Shown here piece after piece: positions 17,951 through 27,346 of a stretch of 32,031 bases of DNA. Source of the DNA: Sulfurimonas sp. (lineage in GTDB: Bacteria; Campylobacterota; Campylobacteria; Campylobacterales; Sulfurimonadaceae); assembly GCA_021648405.1 (NCBI GenBank), contig JAKISX010000014.1, forward strand, positions 1 to 32,031, in the 5' to 3' direction. Position numbers and translations under genes: made by a program. The stretch's first letter is position 1. Every line of letters starts with the position of its first letter. A model generated the notes under the pieces. The model had not been told where the DNA came from, searched no databases, and worked only from the letters and a program-made list of their open reading frames with translations.

Positions 17951-19219
17951 TTGGAATTATTTTTGAAAATATATACTATTTTTTTTATACTGCTACACAC
18001 CTCACTCTTGGCTTCTTTTGATGGAAGAATTATTGACACTATCACAAAAGAACCTATTTTTAAAGCGAAAATAAGTGATTCTAGTTCTACTGTATATTCT
18101 GATAAAAATGGTTTTTTCTCAATCAATAGCGAAGAAGACAACTACTCTATAAAGGCGTATGGATATAGACCTTTTAGTTTTTCTAAAAATCTAAGTTATC
18201 CAACCATGGAGATTGAACCAATAAAAATTAAAGCATTGTATTTAAATTTCTGGGGTGCGAGAATAACATCTAAAACTTTTAAAAGAATAATTGATATTTG
18301 CGATGAAACAGAGATTAACTCAGTAGTTATTGATATTAAAAGCGTTTATGGACATACTGTTTATAAAACATCTTTTGAAAAAGCAAACTCTTATGGTGCA
18401 TGGTATCAACGAACAATTAAAGACATAGAAGAATTTATGAATATTTTAAAAGAAAAAAATATATATACAATAGCAAGAATAGCTACATTTAAAGATGATT
18501 TACAAGCCTTAAACAATCCTGAGTATGCGATAAGAGATTCAAATGGTTCAATTTGGAGAAATCATGATAATATAGCTTGGGTAGATCCATATAATAAAAA
18601 AAGTCATATATATGCTATGGAGATTGCTAAAGATGCTGCAAAAGTTGGTTTCGATGAAATAAATTTTGATTTTATTCGTTTTCCAGCAAGAAGAGGTTTG
18701 GTTTACTCAAAAGAAGATACGCAAGAAAATAGAGTTCAAGCTATTAGTGATTTTTTGGAATTTTCTCAAAATGAATTAAGGCAGTATGGAGTATTTACAT
18801 CTGTTAATACTTATGGGAATATTTGTTGGACTAAAGATGATACAGGTATTGGTCAAACCGTAGTTGATTTGGCTAAACATGCAGATTATCTTTCTCCAAT
18901 GTTATATCCATCTGGTTTTGCTTCTGGTTTTTTTGGTCTTGAAAATCCATCTGAGCATCCTCATGTTGTTATTTATAGTAGTATAAATCAAATTATAGAT
19001 ATTATTGAACCAAAAAGAATTCGCCCTTGGTTGCAACATTTTAAAGACTATACAAGTAGTGCAGTGTTTTATAGACAAAAAGAGATAAAAGAGCAAATTA
19101 GAGCAACCGATGAGCATAACACCAGCGGATGGATGATGTGGTCACCATCAAGTAGATATATATCAAATTATTTTCAAAAAAATATTAAAGCAGATAAAAA
19201 TTTGACTCTATTTCCTTAG
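17951..19219 (+). CDS. Putative glycoside hydrolase (DUF4015-like) with N-terminal carboxypeptidase-regulatory-like domain; TTG start
   Basis: FDGRIIDTITKEPIFKAKISDSSSTVYSDKNGFFSI, then LNFWGARITSKTFKRIIDICDETEINSVVIDIKSVYGHTVYKT...EINFDFIRFPARRG...DYLSPMLYPSG. Confidence 0.82.
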   Translation: MELFLKIYTIFFILLHTSLLASFDGRIIDTITKEPIFKAKISDSSSTVYSDKNGFFSINSEEDNYSIKAYGYRPFSFSKNLSYPTMEIEPIKIKALYLNFWGARITSKTFKRIIDICDETEINSVVIDIKSVYGHTVYKTSFEKANSYGAWYQRTIKDIEEFMNILKEKNIYTIARIATFKDDLQALNNPEYAIRDSNGSIWRNHDNIAWVDPYNKKSHIYAMEIAKDAAKVGFDEINFDFIRFPARRGLVYSKEDTQENRVQAISDFLEFSQNELRQYGVFTSVNTYGNICWTKDDTGIGQTVVDLAKHADYLSPMLYPSGFASGFFGLENPSEHPHVVIYSSINQIIDIIEPKRIRPWLQHFKDYTSSAVFYRQKEIKEQIRATDEHNTSGWMMWSPSSRYISNYFQKNIKADKNLTLFP

Positions 19220-19718
19220 CGTTAGGAAAATATTCATCTACTAAATTATGAAATTTTTTAGAATGATTCATATGTATTAGATGTGCTAATTCATGGACTA
19301 TCACATAGTCAATTTGCTCTATTGGTGCATTGTATAGATATATATTTAAAGTAATTATTTTTTTTGAATCACAACTCCCCCATCTTCGCTTCATTCTTCT
19401 AAATTTTAATTCTAAAAATGATAAATTCATTTTTTTTGAATATATTTCTACTCTTTTTCTCAAATAATCTTTGGCTTTATCTTCATCTGAAATTTCTTTA
19501 TTAACTATAGTTTTATTATTTAAATAAATAATTTTTTTTCTTATCCAGTGTTGTTTTTTTTCTAGTAGTTCATAGATGAAGACATCTGACACTTTAGGTG
19601 TTTTAAGAATCACTTCATCTTTAGTAACACTTATGTAGCTATTTTTTAACTTTGGTTTGCATATATGAGTTATATTTAATTCATTATACTTTATATTATT
19701 TGTATAGTATTTGATCAC
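19185..19718 (-). CDS. YgjP-like metallopeptidase (DUF45/M48-type)
   Basis: MKRRWGSCDSKKIITLNIYLYNAPIEQIDYVIVHELAHLIHMNHSKKFHNLV: HExxH plus RRWGSC. Confidence 0.9.
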   Translation of the reverse strand: MIKYYTNNIKYNELNITHICKPKLKNSYISVTKDEVILKTPKVSDVFIYELLEKKQHWIRKKIIYLNNKTIVNKEISDEDKAKDYLRKRVEIYSKKMNLSFLELKFRRMKRRWGSCDSKKIITLNIYLYNAPIEQIDYVIVHELAHLIHMNHSKKFHNLVDEYFPNAKEIESNFYLL

Positions 19719-20370
19719 TTATTCCTGCTAATTTAAAGCCATTAAGTCTAAGCCTACAGCTATCACAAACTCCACATGCCTCTTCATCATTTTTATAGCA
19801 ACTCCAAGTTAGATGAAGTGGAACTTTTAATTCTATAGCTTTTTGTACTATTTGTGATTTTTGCAATTTAACAAGTGGCATATGAATTTCAATTTTTGTT
19901 TCATCTTTTGTTCCTAAGTTGATGCTCTTTTGCATACTTTTTATATATTCATTCGTACAATCTGGATAACCACTACTATCTTCTTCAACTACACCAATAC
20001 TAATAATACTAGCACCCTCTTTTTCAGCGATAGCAGCTGCCATACTTAAAAATATACCATTTCTAAAAGGTACATAAGTTACTGGTACACCCTCTTGTAC
20101 TCCAGATATTGGAATATCTATCTGTTTGTCTGTTAATGCTGAAGCTCCTAATTTTTCAAAAAAATCTAAGTCAAGTATGTAACGCTCTTTTACGTGTAGT
20201 TCATCACATATGCTATTGAAACATTTTAATTCTTTGTTTTGTGTCCTTTGATTGTAGTTAAAATGAACACCAATTATTTCATAACTACTATTTTTCATCA
20301 TATAGGCACTAAGCGTTGAATCCATACCACCACTCATAATGCAAACTGCTTTTTTATTTTTTGAATTCAT
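19696..20370 (-). CDS. queC: 7-cyano-7-deazaguanine synthase
   Basis: AVCIMSGGMDSTLSAYMM (PP-loop), VPFRNGIFLSMAAAIAEKEGA, SCYKNDEEACGVCDSCRLRLNGF. Confidence 0.95.
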   Translation of the reverse strand: MNSKNKKAVCIMSGGMDSTLSAYMMKNSSYEIIGVHFNYNQRTQNKELKCFNSICDELHVKERYILDLDFFEKLGASALTDKQIDIPISGVQEGVPVTYVPFRNGIFLSMAAAIAEKEGASIISIGVVEEDSSGYPDCTNEYIKSMQKSINLGTKDETKIEIHMPLVKLQKSQIVQKAIELKVPLHLTWSCYKNDEEACGVCDSCRLRLNGFKLAGISDQILYK

Positions 20371-20419
20371 AAAAAGATTTTAGCATAAAATTTTAATAAA
20401 GATTAAAAGAAACAATCAA

Positions 20420-20425
20420 TATAAT
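20420..20425 (+). promoter_or_regulatory. Putative -10 element for the small ORF at 20454
   Basis: Perfect TATAAT 28 nt upstream of the ATG. Confidence 0.4.
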
Positions 20426-20453
20426 GTATCATATTAATTGAAAAGGCTTTATT

Positions 20454-20630
20454 ATGGATGTATCATCTTCAATAAATGTTCCAGCACAAATAGAAAAAGA
20501 TCCAATGAAAAAAGCGTTAGAGGTACAAGGAGAGCAGGTTCTTAAGGTGCTTGAAGGTCTTCAAGAAGAATCTCAAAAAATTGCAACACACAAAACAGGT
20601 ATTGGAAATAACCTAAACGTTTCTGCTTAA
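20454..20630 (+). CDS. Small putative motility protein (YjfB-like), 58 aa
   Basis: MDVSSSINVPAQIEKDPMKKALEVQGEQVLKVLEGLQEESQKIATHKTGIGNNLNVSA; hydrophilic helix and G-x-N-(I/L)-(D/N)-V tail typical of YjfB-like proteins; below the ORF track cutoff. Confidence 0.6.
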   Translation: MDVSSSINVPAQIEKDPMKKALEVQGEQVLKVLEGLQEESQKIATHKTGIGNNLNVSA

Positions 20631-20701
20631 TATCTACAATTTATAGATATTTTTGTATCTATTTATGCTAATTAACATCTTCCTTAGATATAATTCCAAT
20701 T

Positions 20702-21124
20702 ATGATTGAACTTGACAATAGAACTTCACTAATAATTAATAATTCTTTTTTAAATTCTATAGCTATTTTATTTAGCAATAAAGAGATAGAATTAATAATT
20801 GTTGATAAAGATGAGATGCAAGAGATAAATAAACAATTTAGAGATATAGACAACTCTACAGATGTTCTTAGTTTTGCTTTTGAAGATATGCCAAACGCTC
20901 CATTGGGTAGCATTATTATATCATCTTGGCATGTGCAAACAAAAGCCAAAGAGCTCGGTCACACCAGTGATGATGAGATAGCCTTACTTTTTATTCATGG
21001 ACTGTTGCATCTGCTTGGATATGATCACGAGATTGACAATACTAAAATGAGAGAAAAAGAAAAAGAATTAATTAAAAAATTTAAATTACCAAATAGTTTA
21101 ATAATTAGAACACAAGGAAAATAG
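20702..21124 (+). CDS. ybeY: Endoribonuclease YbeY
   Basis: NKQFRDIDNSTDVLSFAFED...LLFIHGLLHLLGYDHEID (HGxLHLxGyDH). Confidence 0.95.
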   Translation: MIELDNRTSLIINNSFLNSIAILFSNKEIELIIVDKDEMQEINKQFRDIDNSTDVLSFAFEDMPNAPLGSIIISSWHVQTKAKELGHTSDDEIALLFIHGLLHLLGYDHEIDNTKMREKEKELIKKFKLPNSLIIRTQGK

Positions 21125-22053
21125 TGGATTTTATAATATTTTTAACAGCTATGTCTGCATTAATTTATGGTGCAGATTTTATAATCAAAGAATCTGAGCG
21201 TATAGCTCTTCATTTTAAAATTTCTCATTTTGTAATTGGGGCTACATTAGTAGCTTTTGGTACATCTTTACCAGAGATGGCAGCATCTATGATGGCTTCA
21301 TCAGCTGGGAAAAGTGATATGGCAGTTGCAAATGTCATAGGTAGTGTTATATTTAATATAGCATTAGTGCTAGGTATTGTATTTTTTATTACCAAAAAAA
21401 TGAATCCAACTAGAAATCTTTTTGCAAAAGATAGTGCTTGGGTTATTGTACCTGTTATTATATTTTTTATAATGGCACAAGATGGGGTTATAAGCAGAGT
21501 AGATGGTGCATTGTACCTTCTTTTAATGGTTTCATATATTTTCTTTTTATTTACTGATTCAAAGGAAGATTTAGAGGCCGAAATTGATGATTCGCTCGCT
21601 AAAGAAAAATTTAATTGGTCAAAATCTGTTATATTGCTTGGTATTGGATTTGTTTTAACAATTGGTGGAGCTAGCTTTGTTATAGATAGCGGTACAAATA
21701 TAGCAAGAATTTTTGGTGTAAGTGAGTGGTTAATAGGGATATTTTTAATCTCCCTTGGTACTTCTCTTCCTGAGCTTGTTGTATCACTTGTAGCTGTTAA
21801 AAAAGGGCATGCAGAGATGAGTATAGGAAATATAATTGGCTCAAATGTTGCTAATTTTTCTATGGTTCTAGGAGCTGCCTCTCTTATTAATCCGTTAACT
21901 GTTGATTTAGTAGCTACAAAATTTGATATGCTTATTATGGTTGGTGTTTCGGTTACTTTATTATTTATATTGGCAAATAAGTTATATAACAAAGCTGGCG
22001 CGATATTTTTACTTATGATTTTAGCACTATTTGTTCAAAATGCTATTGTTTAA
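21124..22053 (+). CDS. Calcium/sodium antiporter (CaCA family, YrbG-like); GTG start
   Basis: Two inverted repeats: VAFGTSLPEMAASMMASSAGKSDMAVANVIGSVIFNIALVLG and ISLGTSLPELVVSLVAVKKGHAEMSIGNIIGSNVANFSMVLG. Confidence 0.93.
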   Translation: MDFIIFLTAMSALIYGADFIIKESERIALHFKISHFVIGATLVAFGTSLPEMAASMMASSAGKSDMAVANVIGSVIFNIALVLGIVFFITKKMNPTRNLFAKDSAWVIVPVIIFFIMAQDGVISRVDGALYLLLMVSYIFFLFTDSKEDLEAEIDDSLAKEKFNWSKSVILLGIGFVLTIGGASFVIDSGTNIARIFGVSEWLIGIFLISLGTSLPELVVSLVAVKKGHAEMSIGNIIGSNVANFSMVLGAASLINPLTVDLVATKFDMLIMVGVSVTLLFILANKLYNKAGAIFLLMILALFVQNAIV

Positions 22054-23827
22054 TATATTCTAACTCCAAAAGCTTGTTGTAGATTTTTGAAACAATTTCT
22101 CCAGCAGCAGCCCCTCCATGCCCACCATGTTCTACTACGACAGAAACAATATACTGTGGATTTTTATATGGACCATATGATGTAAACCAAGCGTGTGAAC
22201 GCCTATAATACTCCATGTCACGCTCTAAAATTCTATTTTCAATGTCTTGCATGATTCCAACAACTTGAGCTGTTCCTGTTTTGCCAGCAATTTTAACTTT
22301 TGAGCTTAGATGATTTATTGCTGTCCCTTTTGGATGATTACATACTTCATACATAGATTTTCTAATAAGTGAGATTCTTTTTAATTCATCTTTGTTTAAT
22401 ACATCAATAATTTTTGGCTTTACCACTTTGTCACCAATTTTTTTTGCAATAAATGGTGTTGGAAGCTTTGATGTTGCCATTAAAGCAGTAAATTGTGCTA
22501 TTTGAATTGGCGTAACTAAAAAGTCACCCTGCCCTATGGATGTATTTACAGTTTCTCCAATGTACCAAGAACGATTATATTTTTTTCTTTTCCACTCACG
22601 CGAAGGTACTGTTCCAATAAACTCATTTGGTAAATCTATCCCTGTTTTTTTACCAAGCCCATATCGGATAAATCCATCACTCATTTTTTTTATTCCAACT
22701 TTTAAACTTCCTTTGTAAAAATAATCATCACAACTCTCACGGATAGCTTTTTTGATTCCAGTTTCAGAATGGCCTTGTTTTTTCCAACATCTAAAAACTC
22801 TTTTTCCAAGTGGCATTGAAGATTTACAATCAACATTCCAATAAGGGCTAATTCCATTTGTTAAATAGATTAAACCAAGACCAGTTTTAATGGTAGATGC
22901 TGGTGGATATAGACCATGGGTAGTTTTATTTGTAAACGGCTTATCTATGCTATTTGATAAAAGAGCCCATTCTTTATGAGATATTCCAGATACAAAAGTA
23001 TTTAAATCATATTCAGGAAAGCTACTAGAAGATAATATTGCTCCATCAACTCTCATCACAATAACTGAACCTGCTTTTTGTGTAAATAATGAAGATATAT
23101 ATTTTTGTAGCTCAATATCAATATTTAAAATCAACCTTCTATCTTCTTTGGCTTTGGAGTATGATAATTCTTTTATCACTTGATTATTAGCATTTACTTT
23201 AACTTTTTTACTACCAGCTTCACCTTGAAGATAACTATTATAATATTTCTCAATTCCAACTTTACCAGCATAACCAATTAGTTTTAATAAAGCATTATCG
23301 TCAATATCTTTAGCATTAGCGCGAGACACATACCCTATAGAGTGTGCCGCAATTTCACTATATGGATAATGTCTTTTTGGAGATGGAACAATTTTTATAT
23401 TTTCGCGAAGACTTAGCTTAGTGTAAACAGGCATCATTTTGTCATATGAAATAAAATCAACTATATCGATAAAATCATGGTTATAGTATGAATCATATTT
23501 TTTATATGCTTTAATAAGTTTTTTAGGATCAAGTTCTGGAATCAAAGATATGATTTTTTTAATCTCTGTATCAAAAATTTCTTTATTTTTCTTTTGAGTT
23601 AGGTGTGGTTTTAGTTGTATTTTAAATCCAAGTTTATTTATGGCAATTGGTCTATTTTTATTATCTAATATCTCACCGCGTACAGGAGCAATTTTTTCTA
23701 TTTTTATTGTGTTGTTTTGAGATAGTTTTTCATAATATGTATTTGACTCTATAGCTAAAGAAAAAACCCTAACTATCAAAGCTAGCCATATCGATATAAA
23801 CATAAATAGAATAAATTTTATTTTCAC
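22043..23827 (-). CDS. mrdA: Penicillin-binding protein 2
   Basis: RGEILDNKNRPIAIN, PASTIKTGLGLIYL (SxxK), ESCDDYFYKG (SxD), KIAGKTGTAQV (KTG). Confidence 0.95.
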   Translation of the reverse strand: MKIKFILFMFISIWLALIVRVFSLAIESNTYYEKLSQNNTIKIEKIAPVRGEILDNKNRPIAINKLGFKIQLKPHLTQKKNKEIFDTEIKKIISLIPELDPKKLIKAYKKYDSYYNHDFIDIVDFISYDKMMPVYTKLSLRENIKIVPSPKRHYPYSEIAAHSIGYVSRANAKDIDDNALLKLIGYAGKVGIEKYYNSYLQGEAGSKKVKVNANNQVIKELSYSKAKEDRRLILNIDIELQKYISSLFTQKAGSVIVMRVDGAILSSSSFPEYDLNTFVSGISHKEWALLSNSIDKPFTNKTTHGLYPPASTIKTGLGLIYLTNGISPYWNVDCKSSMPLGKRVFRCWKKQGHSETGIKKAIRESCDDYFYKGSLKVGIKKMSDGFIRYGLGKKTGIDLPNEFIGTVPSREWKRKKYNRSWYIGETVNTSIGQGDFLVTPIQIAQFTALMATSKLPTPFIAKKIGDKVVKPKIIDVLNKDELKRISLIRKSMYEVCNHPKGTAINHLSSKVKIAGKTGTAQVVGIMQDIENRILERDMEYYRRSHAWFTSYGPYKNPQYIVSVVVEHGGHGGAAAGEIVSKIYNKLLELEYIKQ

Positions 23828-24276
23828 AAAGCACTCACAATCAAGAATTCAATTATTATATAGTAAATTATATAGTAACTAATCCCAACTAAAGGGACTA
23901 AAAATATACTGGACATAAGTAGATTAAAAAAATAAAAGCCAATATATGCAAATAAAACTATAGATATTCTTATGCATGGTTTACAGTTAAAATTTTGCTC
24001 TATTTTTGGCAATACAAACTTATATACCAATCCAAAATATATAATGGTGCTAAAAAGTAAATATCCTTTTTCACTTTCAAAAACTAGTAAACAAAACATA
24101 ACCAAAAAAACAGCTATAAAGTCATCATTTTTAAGAAATTTAATAAAAAATAAAAATAAAACACCAAGAAGTGGCGGTAAAAAAAGGTATATACTACTTA
24201 AACTCTCATATATTACAAATAATGCAACATATACTAAAGGAGTTAAATGTTTTTTATTAGAGATACTTCGTTGCAT
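23824..24276 (-). CDS. Hydrophobic membrane protein, MreD-like by position
   Basis: About 150 aa, several TM segments, overlaps the start of mrdA by 4 nt; sequence similarity to MreD not clear. Confidence 0.55.
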   Translation of the reverse strand: MQRSISNKKHLTPLVYVALFVIYESLSSIYLFLPPLLGVLFLFFIKFLKNDDFIAVFLVMFCLLVFESEKGYLLFSTIIYFGLVYKFVLPKIEQNFNCKPCIRISIVLFAYIGFYFFNLLMSSIFLVPLVGISYYIIYYIIIEFLIVSAL

Positions 24277-24701
24277 ATTGGAAAGTGTTTACATTTAATA
24301 CAATCGGCCCATATTTTATGTTCAGGGAGTGACTCTTTTGGAATTTCTGTAAAATCTAATCTCTCAAAAAAAGATTGTTTATAGGTAAGACTCAATACTT
24401 TTTGTAGTCCAAGTTCTTTACCTTCATCTAAAAGTTTTAAAACTAAATTTTCACCAATGCTCTTACCTCTAGAACTTTGTTTTACCACAAGTGATCTAAT
24501 TTCACCTAATGATGGTGAATGTATATGAAGCGCACAAAAAGCGATAAGTTCATTGTCTTTAAAACACAATGTATATGATCTAATATTTGTAGCTATCTCG
24601 TCATCACTTCTTTCTAAAATAATACCAGATTCAACCTCCGGTGCTACTAGTTTTTGCATGCTTGTAATATTACCGAGCTTTGCTTTTTGATATTTAATCA
24701 T
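24243..24701 (-). CDS. GNAT N-acetyltransferase, ArgA/ArgO-like (candidate N-acetylglutamate synthase)
   Basis: CFKDNELIAFCALHIHSPSLGEIRSLVVKQSSRGKSIGENLVLKLLDEGKELGLQKVLSLTYKQSFFERLDFTEIPKESLPEHKIWADCIKCKHFPICNE. Confidence 0.8.
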   Translation of the reverse strand: MIKYQKAKLGNITSMQKLVAPEVESGIILERSDDEIATNIRSYTLCFKDNELIAFCALHIHSPSLGEIRSLVVKQSSRGKSIGENLVLKLLDEGKELGLQKVLSLTYKQSFFERLDFTEIPKESLPEHKIWADCIKCKHFPICNEVSLIKNI

Positions 24702-25311
24702 TAGTTGAATAACCCTCTAGCAAATCAAATAATATTTTATTGACTTTTGCTAAACCTTTCTTTTTAGAACTTGAAACCATTATTGCATGTGGAAACTCTT
24801 TTCTTAGTTTGTTTTGTTCTTTTTGATTTAGTTTATCTACTTTTGTAAAGAGTTGAAGTATGTATTGAGAATCATTAGAATTTTCAACTAAAAAATCACT
24901 TACTGATTTGTCTATATCAAGGTTTGGATGCCTACAATCAACAAGGTGGATAAAGACTTTTATATTTTTACGAGATGCAATATAGTCAGTTAAATTTTTT
25001 TCCCAATCGCTTTTAATGCTTTTTGAAACCTTCGCATAACCAAAACCTGGCAAGTCAACAAATTTAGCAAATTTTTTCTGAGAGTTATCTCTATCCATAA
25101 AAGTTACATCAAAATAATTAATTAATCTTGTTTTTCCTGGAGAAGATGATACTTTAGCCAATCCTTTGTGGTTAGTTAACGCATTTAAAAGTGAGCTTTT
25201 GCCTACATTAGATCTAGCCATAAACACTACTTCATCTTGGATTAAAGATTCTGGTGCTCCTTTTATATTTGGAGCTGAAATTACAAATTTTGAATCTACT
25301 ATTTCAATCAT
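24694..25311 (-). CDS. engB: Ribosome biogenesis GTP-binding protein EngB/YsxC
   Basis: FMARSNVGKSSLLNALTNHKGLAKVSSSPGKTRLINYFDV, FVDLPGFGYAKVSKS, TKVDKLNQ. Confidence 0.95.
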   Translation of the reverse strand: MIEIVDSKFVISAPNIKGAPESLIQDEVVFMARSNVGKSSLLNALTNHKGLAKVSSSPGKTRLINYFDVTFMDRDNSQKKFAKFVDLPGFGYAKVSKSIKSDWEKNLTDYIASRKNIKVFIHLVDCRHPNLDIDKSVSDFLVENSNDSQYILQLFTKVDKLNQKEQNKLRKEFPHAIMVSSSKKKGLAKVNKILFDLLEGYSTND

Positions 25312-25768
25312 TTTTTTCCTCTTTTAAATCAAATATCATTATAACTGGCTTATTAGTTTTGCCTTTTGCCTTAGCTTTACCCTCTATTGTTTTTATAATA
25401 ACTTCATCTCCAATAATTTCATTTTTTTCACCAATTTGAATTATATGGACATCAGTATAGAAATAATATTCTTTTGTAAGTGGTTTATAGATGGCTTTTT
25501 GTGATATTCCTCTATATTTTTCCCCAGTTTGTGTCTCTATTATAAACGATACATTACCCTTCGCTATAAATTTTGTTGGTTTATTATTCACATCTGTATA
25601 AATGGTAACTTTAGATGCATTAAGCTCATCACTACCTTTAACTATACTTACATCACCTATAAATGTCGATATTCCCTTGCTTTGATCTGATTCAAATGAT
25701 TTTGCTTTAACTCGTAGTTCATTTGCATATATAGATGTTGTTATTAAAATTATTAAAATTATTTTCAT
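25304..25768 (-). CDS. lptA: LPS transport periplasmic protein LptA (OstA-like)
   Basis: Signal peptide then VKAKSFESDQSKGISTFIGDVSIVKGSDELNASKVTIYTDVNNKPTKFIAKGNVSF. Confidence 0.85.
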   Translation of the reverse strand: MKIILIILITTSIYANELRVKAKSFESDQSKGISTFIGDVSIVKGSDELNASKVTIYTDVNNKPTKFIAKGNVSFIIETQTGEKYRGISQKAIYKPLTKEYYFYTDVHIIQIGEKNEIIGDEVIIKTIEGKAKAKGKTNKPVIMIFDLKEEKND

Positions 25769-26292
25769 TAGTTTTTCTCTTGCGCGTTATAGACAGCATA
25801 GACATTTTCTGATTTAATTGTGTTGTTTTTATTATCATATATAATTTTACTACCACTAACTTTATTTAATCCCATATGCGATACATATCCAACTTCGCTT
25901 ATCGCTATATCTGTGGTTTTATTATATATAACTTCTTGTGAAAAAAAACTTAAGCCATCCTCTCTGCTAAATCTTACATCTCCATTTAGATAAGTAGTAT
26001 CACCTTTATATAATCCTTCTTTTGCTTTCATATTTACTATATATTTTTTGGAGTTATCACTATAATCGATATTTTTAATAACATATCTATCTTCATACTT
26101 AATAGCTTCATTACCTTTCATTAGTGTAATTAACCCTGTTTTATCTAATTCATATAATGTGAATGAAAATAAACTAAATTGAGGCACTTCATCAAGTTTT
26201 GCTTTTTTTAATTTCATTGGTTCAAATAAAAAATAAATCATCGATAAACCAATAACGACTAATGATAAAAAAAGGTTTATACTCAAAGCCAA
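25768..26292 (-). CDS. lptC: LptC-like LPS export protein
   Basis: N-terminal TM, then LptC-like repeats (KEGLYKGDTTYLNGDVRFSREDGLSFFSQEVIYNKTTDIAISEVGYVSHMGLNKVSGSKIIYD); between kdsC and lptA. Confidence 0.78.
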   Translation of the reverse strand: MALSINLFLSLVVIGLSMIYFLFEPMKLKKAKLDEVPQFSLFSFTLYELDKTGLITLMKGNEAIKYEDRYVIKNIDYSDNSKKYIVNMKAKEGLYKGDTTYLNGDVRFSREDGLSFFSQEVIYNKTTDIAISEVGYVSHMGLNKVSGSKIIYDNKNNTIKSENVYAVYNAQEKN

Positions 26293-26777
26293 ACACCTAA
26301 AAAATCATCTTTTTGATCATTTTGTTCAACTAGTATATCTATCATTTCGCGAACAGCACCATCGCCACCATTGCGCGATAGCACAAAATTTACAATACCC
26401 TTAATATCATCAACACCATCATTTGGGGTGAAACTTTTTCCAACTAATTTAAGCATCGCATAATCATTCAAATCATCGCCTATAGCGCTAACTTCATAAT
26501 TTTTTAAGCCAAGAGAATTGATTAGTTTTTTTAAAACTTCCCCTTTGTTTTTTATGCCTTGATAACAATGTTTTATTCCAAGTTCTTCTGCTCGTCTTTG
26601 AACCATTTTAGAATTTTTACCAGTTATTATAGCTACATCATTACCAATTTTTATCCAAGTAGTTATGCCAAGGCCATCTTTTACATTAAAAGCTTTAAGC
26701 TCAATACCGTCGGATGTATAGATAAGACTACCGTCACTTAAGCAACCATCTACATCCAAAACGATAAGCTTTATCAT
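26283..26777 (-). CDS. kdsC: 3-deoxy-D-manno-octulosonate 8-phosphate phosphatase
   Basis: LIVLDVDGCLSDGSLIYTSDGIELKAFNVKDGLGI...AIITGKNSKMVQRRAEELGI...AIGDDLNDYAML. Confidence 0.93.
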   Translation of the reverse strand: MIKLIVLDVDGCLSDGSLIYTSDGIELKAFNVKDGLGITTWIKIGNDVAIITGKNSKMVQRRAEELGIKHCYQGIKNKGEVLKKLINSLGLKNYEVSAIGDDLNDYAMLKLVGKSFTPNDGVDDIKGIVNFVLSRNGGDGAVREMIDILVEQNDQKDDFLGVWL

Positions 26778-27346
26778 AGCACTTCTTTAGTGCTTGGTAT
26801 TGCGATTTTGTCATTCTTTGTTGTAGCTCTACGAATAGCTACACCAATAGATTTAAAAGCTGCTTCTATGATATGATGCTTGTTTTTTCCGCGTTTTTGA
26901 ACAATATGCACGCTAATACTTGCGTTTAAAACAAATGCTCTAAAAAATTCTTCAACAAGCTCAGTATCAAACTCTCCAACTTTACCGCTTAGATTTAAGT
27001 CATAAACTAAAAAAGGTCTATTGCTAAGGTCTATATCACATTCCACACATGCCTCATCCATCACTATAGCAGTGTTTGCAAAGCGTTCTATAGATTTTGC
27101 AGGATATAAAGACTCACAAAGCAATGAACCGATAACTATACCAACATCTTCAACGCTATGGTGATCATCAATGTGTATATCTCCTATGCATTTTACATCT
27201 AAGTCAATCAATGAATGTTTTGAAAAACTCTCAAGCATATGATTTAAAAAACCAACACCAGTATCTATATTACTCTTCCCAGTTCCGTAAAGATTTAATG
27301 AAACACTAATATTTGTTTCTTTTGTTTTTCTTGTTTTTGTAGTCAT
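26774..27346 (-). CDS. hisB: Imidazoleglycerol-phosphate dehydratase
   Basis: GVGFLNHMLESFSKHSLIDLDVKCIGDIHIDDHHSVEDVGIVIG...KNKHHIIEAAFKSIGVAIRRAT. Confidence 0.96.
   Translation of the reverse strand: MTTKTRKTKETNISVSLNLYGTGKSNIDTGVGFLNHMLESFSKHSLIDLDVKCIGDIHIDDHHSVEDVGIVIGSLLCESLYPAKSIERFANTAIVMDEACVECDIDLSNRPFLVYDLNLSGKVGEFDTELVEEFFRAFVLNASISVHIVQKRGKNKHHIIEAAFKSIGVAIRRATTKNDKIAIPSTKEVL

Noticed and set aside
21225-21992. 255-aa minus-strand ORF opposite the CaCA antiporter
   Set aside because: Antisense shadow of a strongly recognisable coding gene; low-complexity composition and no family resemblance.
23972-24298. 108-aa plus-strand ORF opposite the mreD-like gene
   Set aside because: Lys/Asn/Leu-rich shadow ORF without recognisable domain or RBS.
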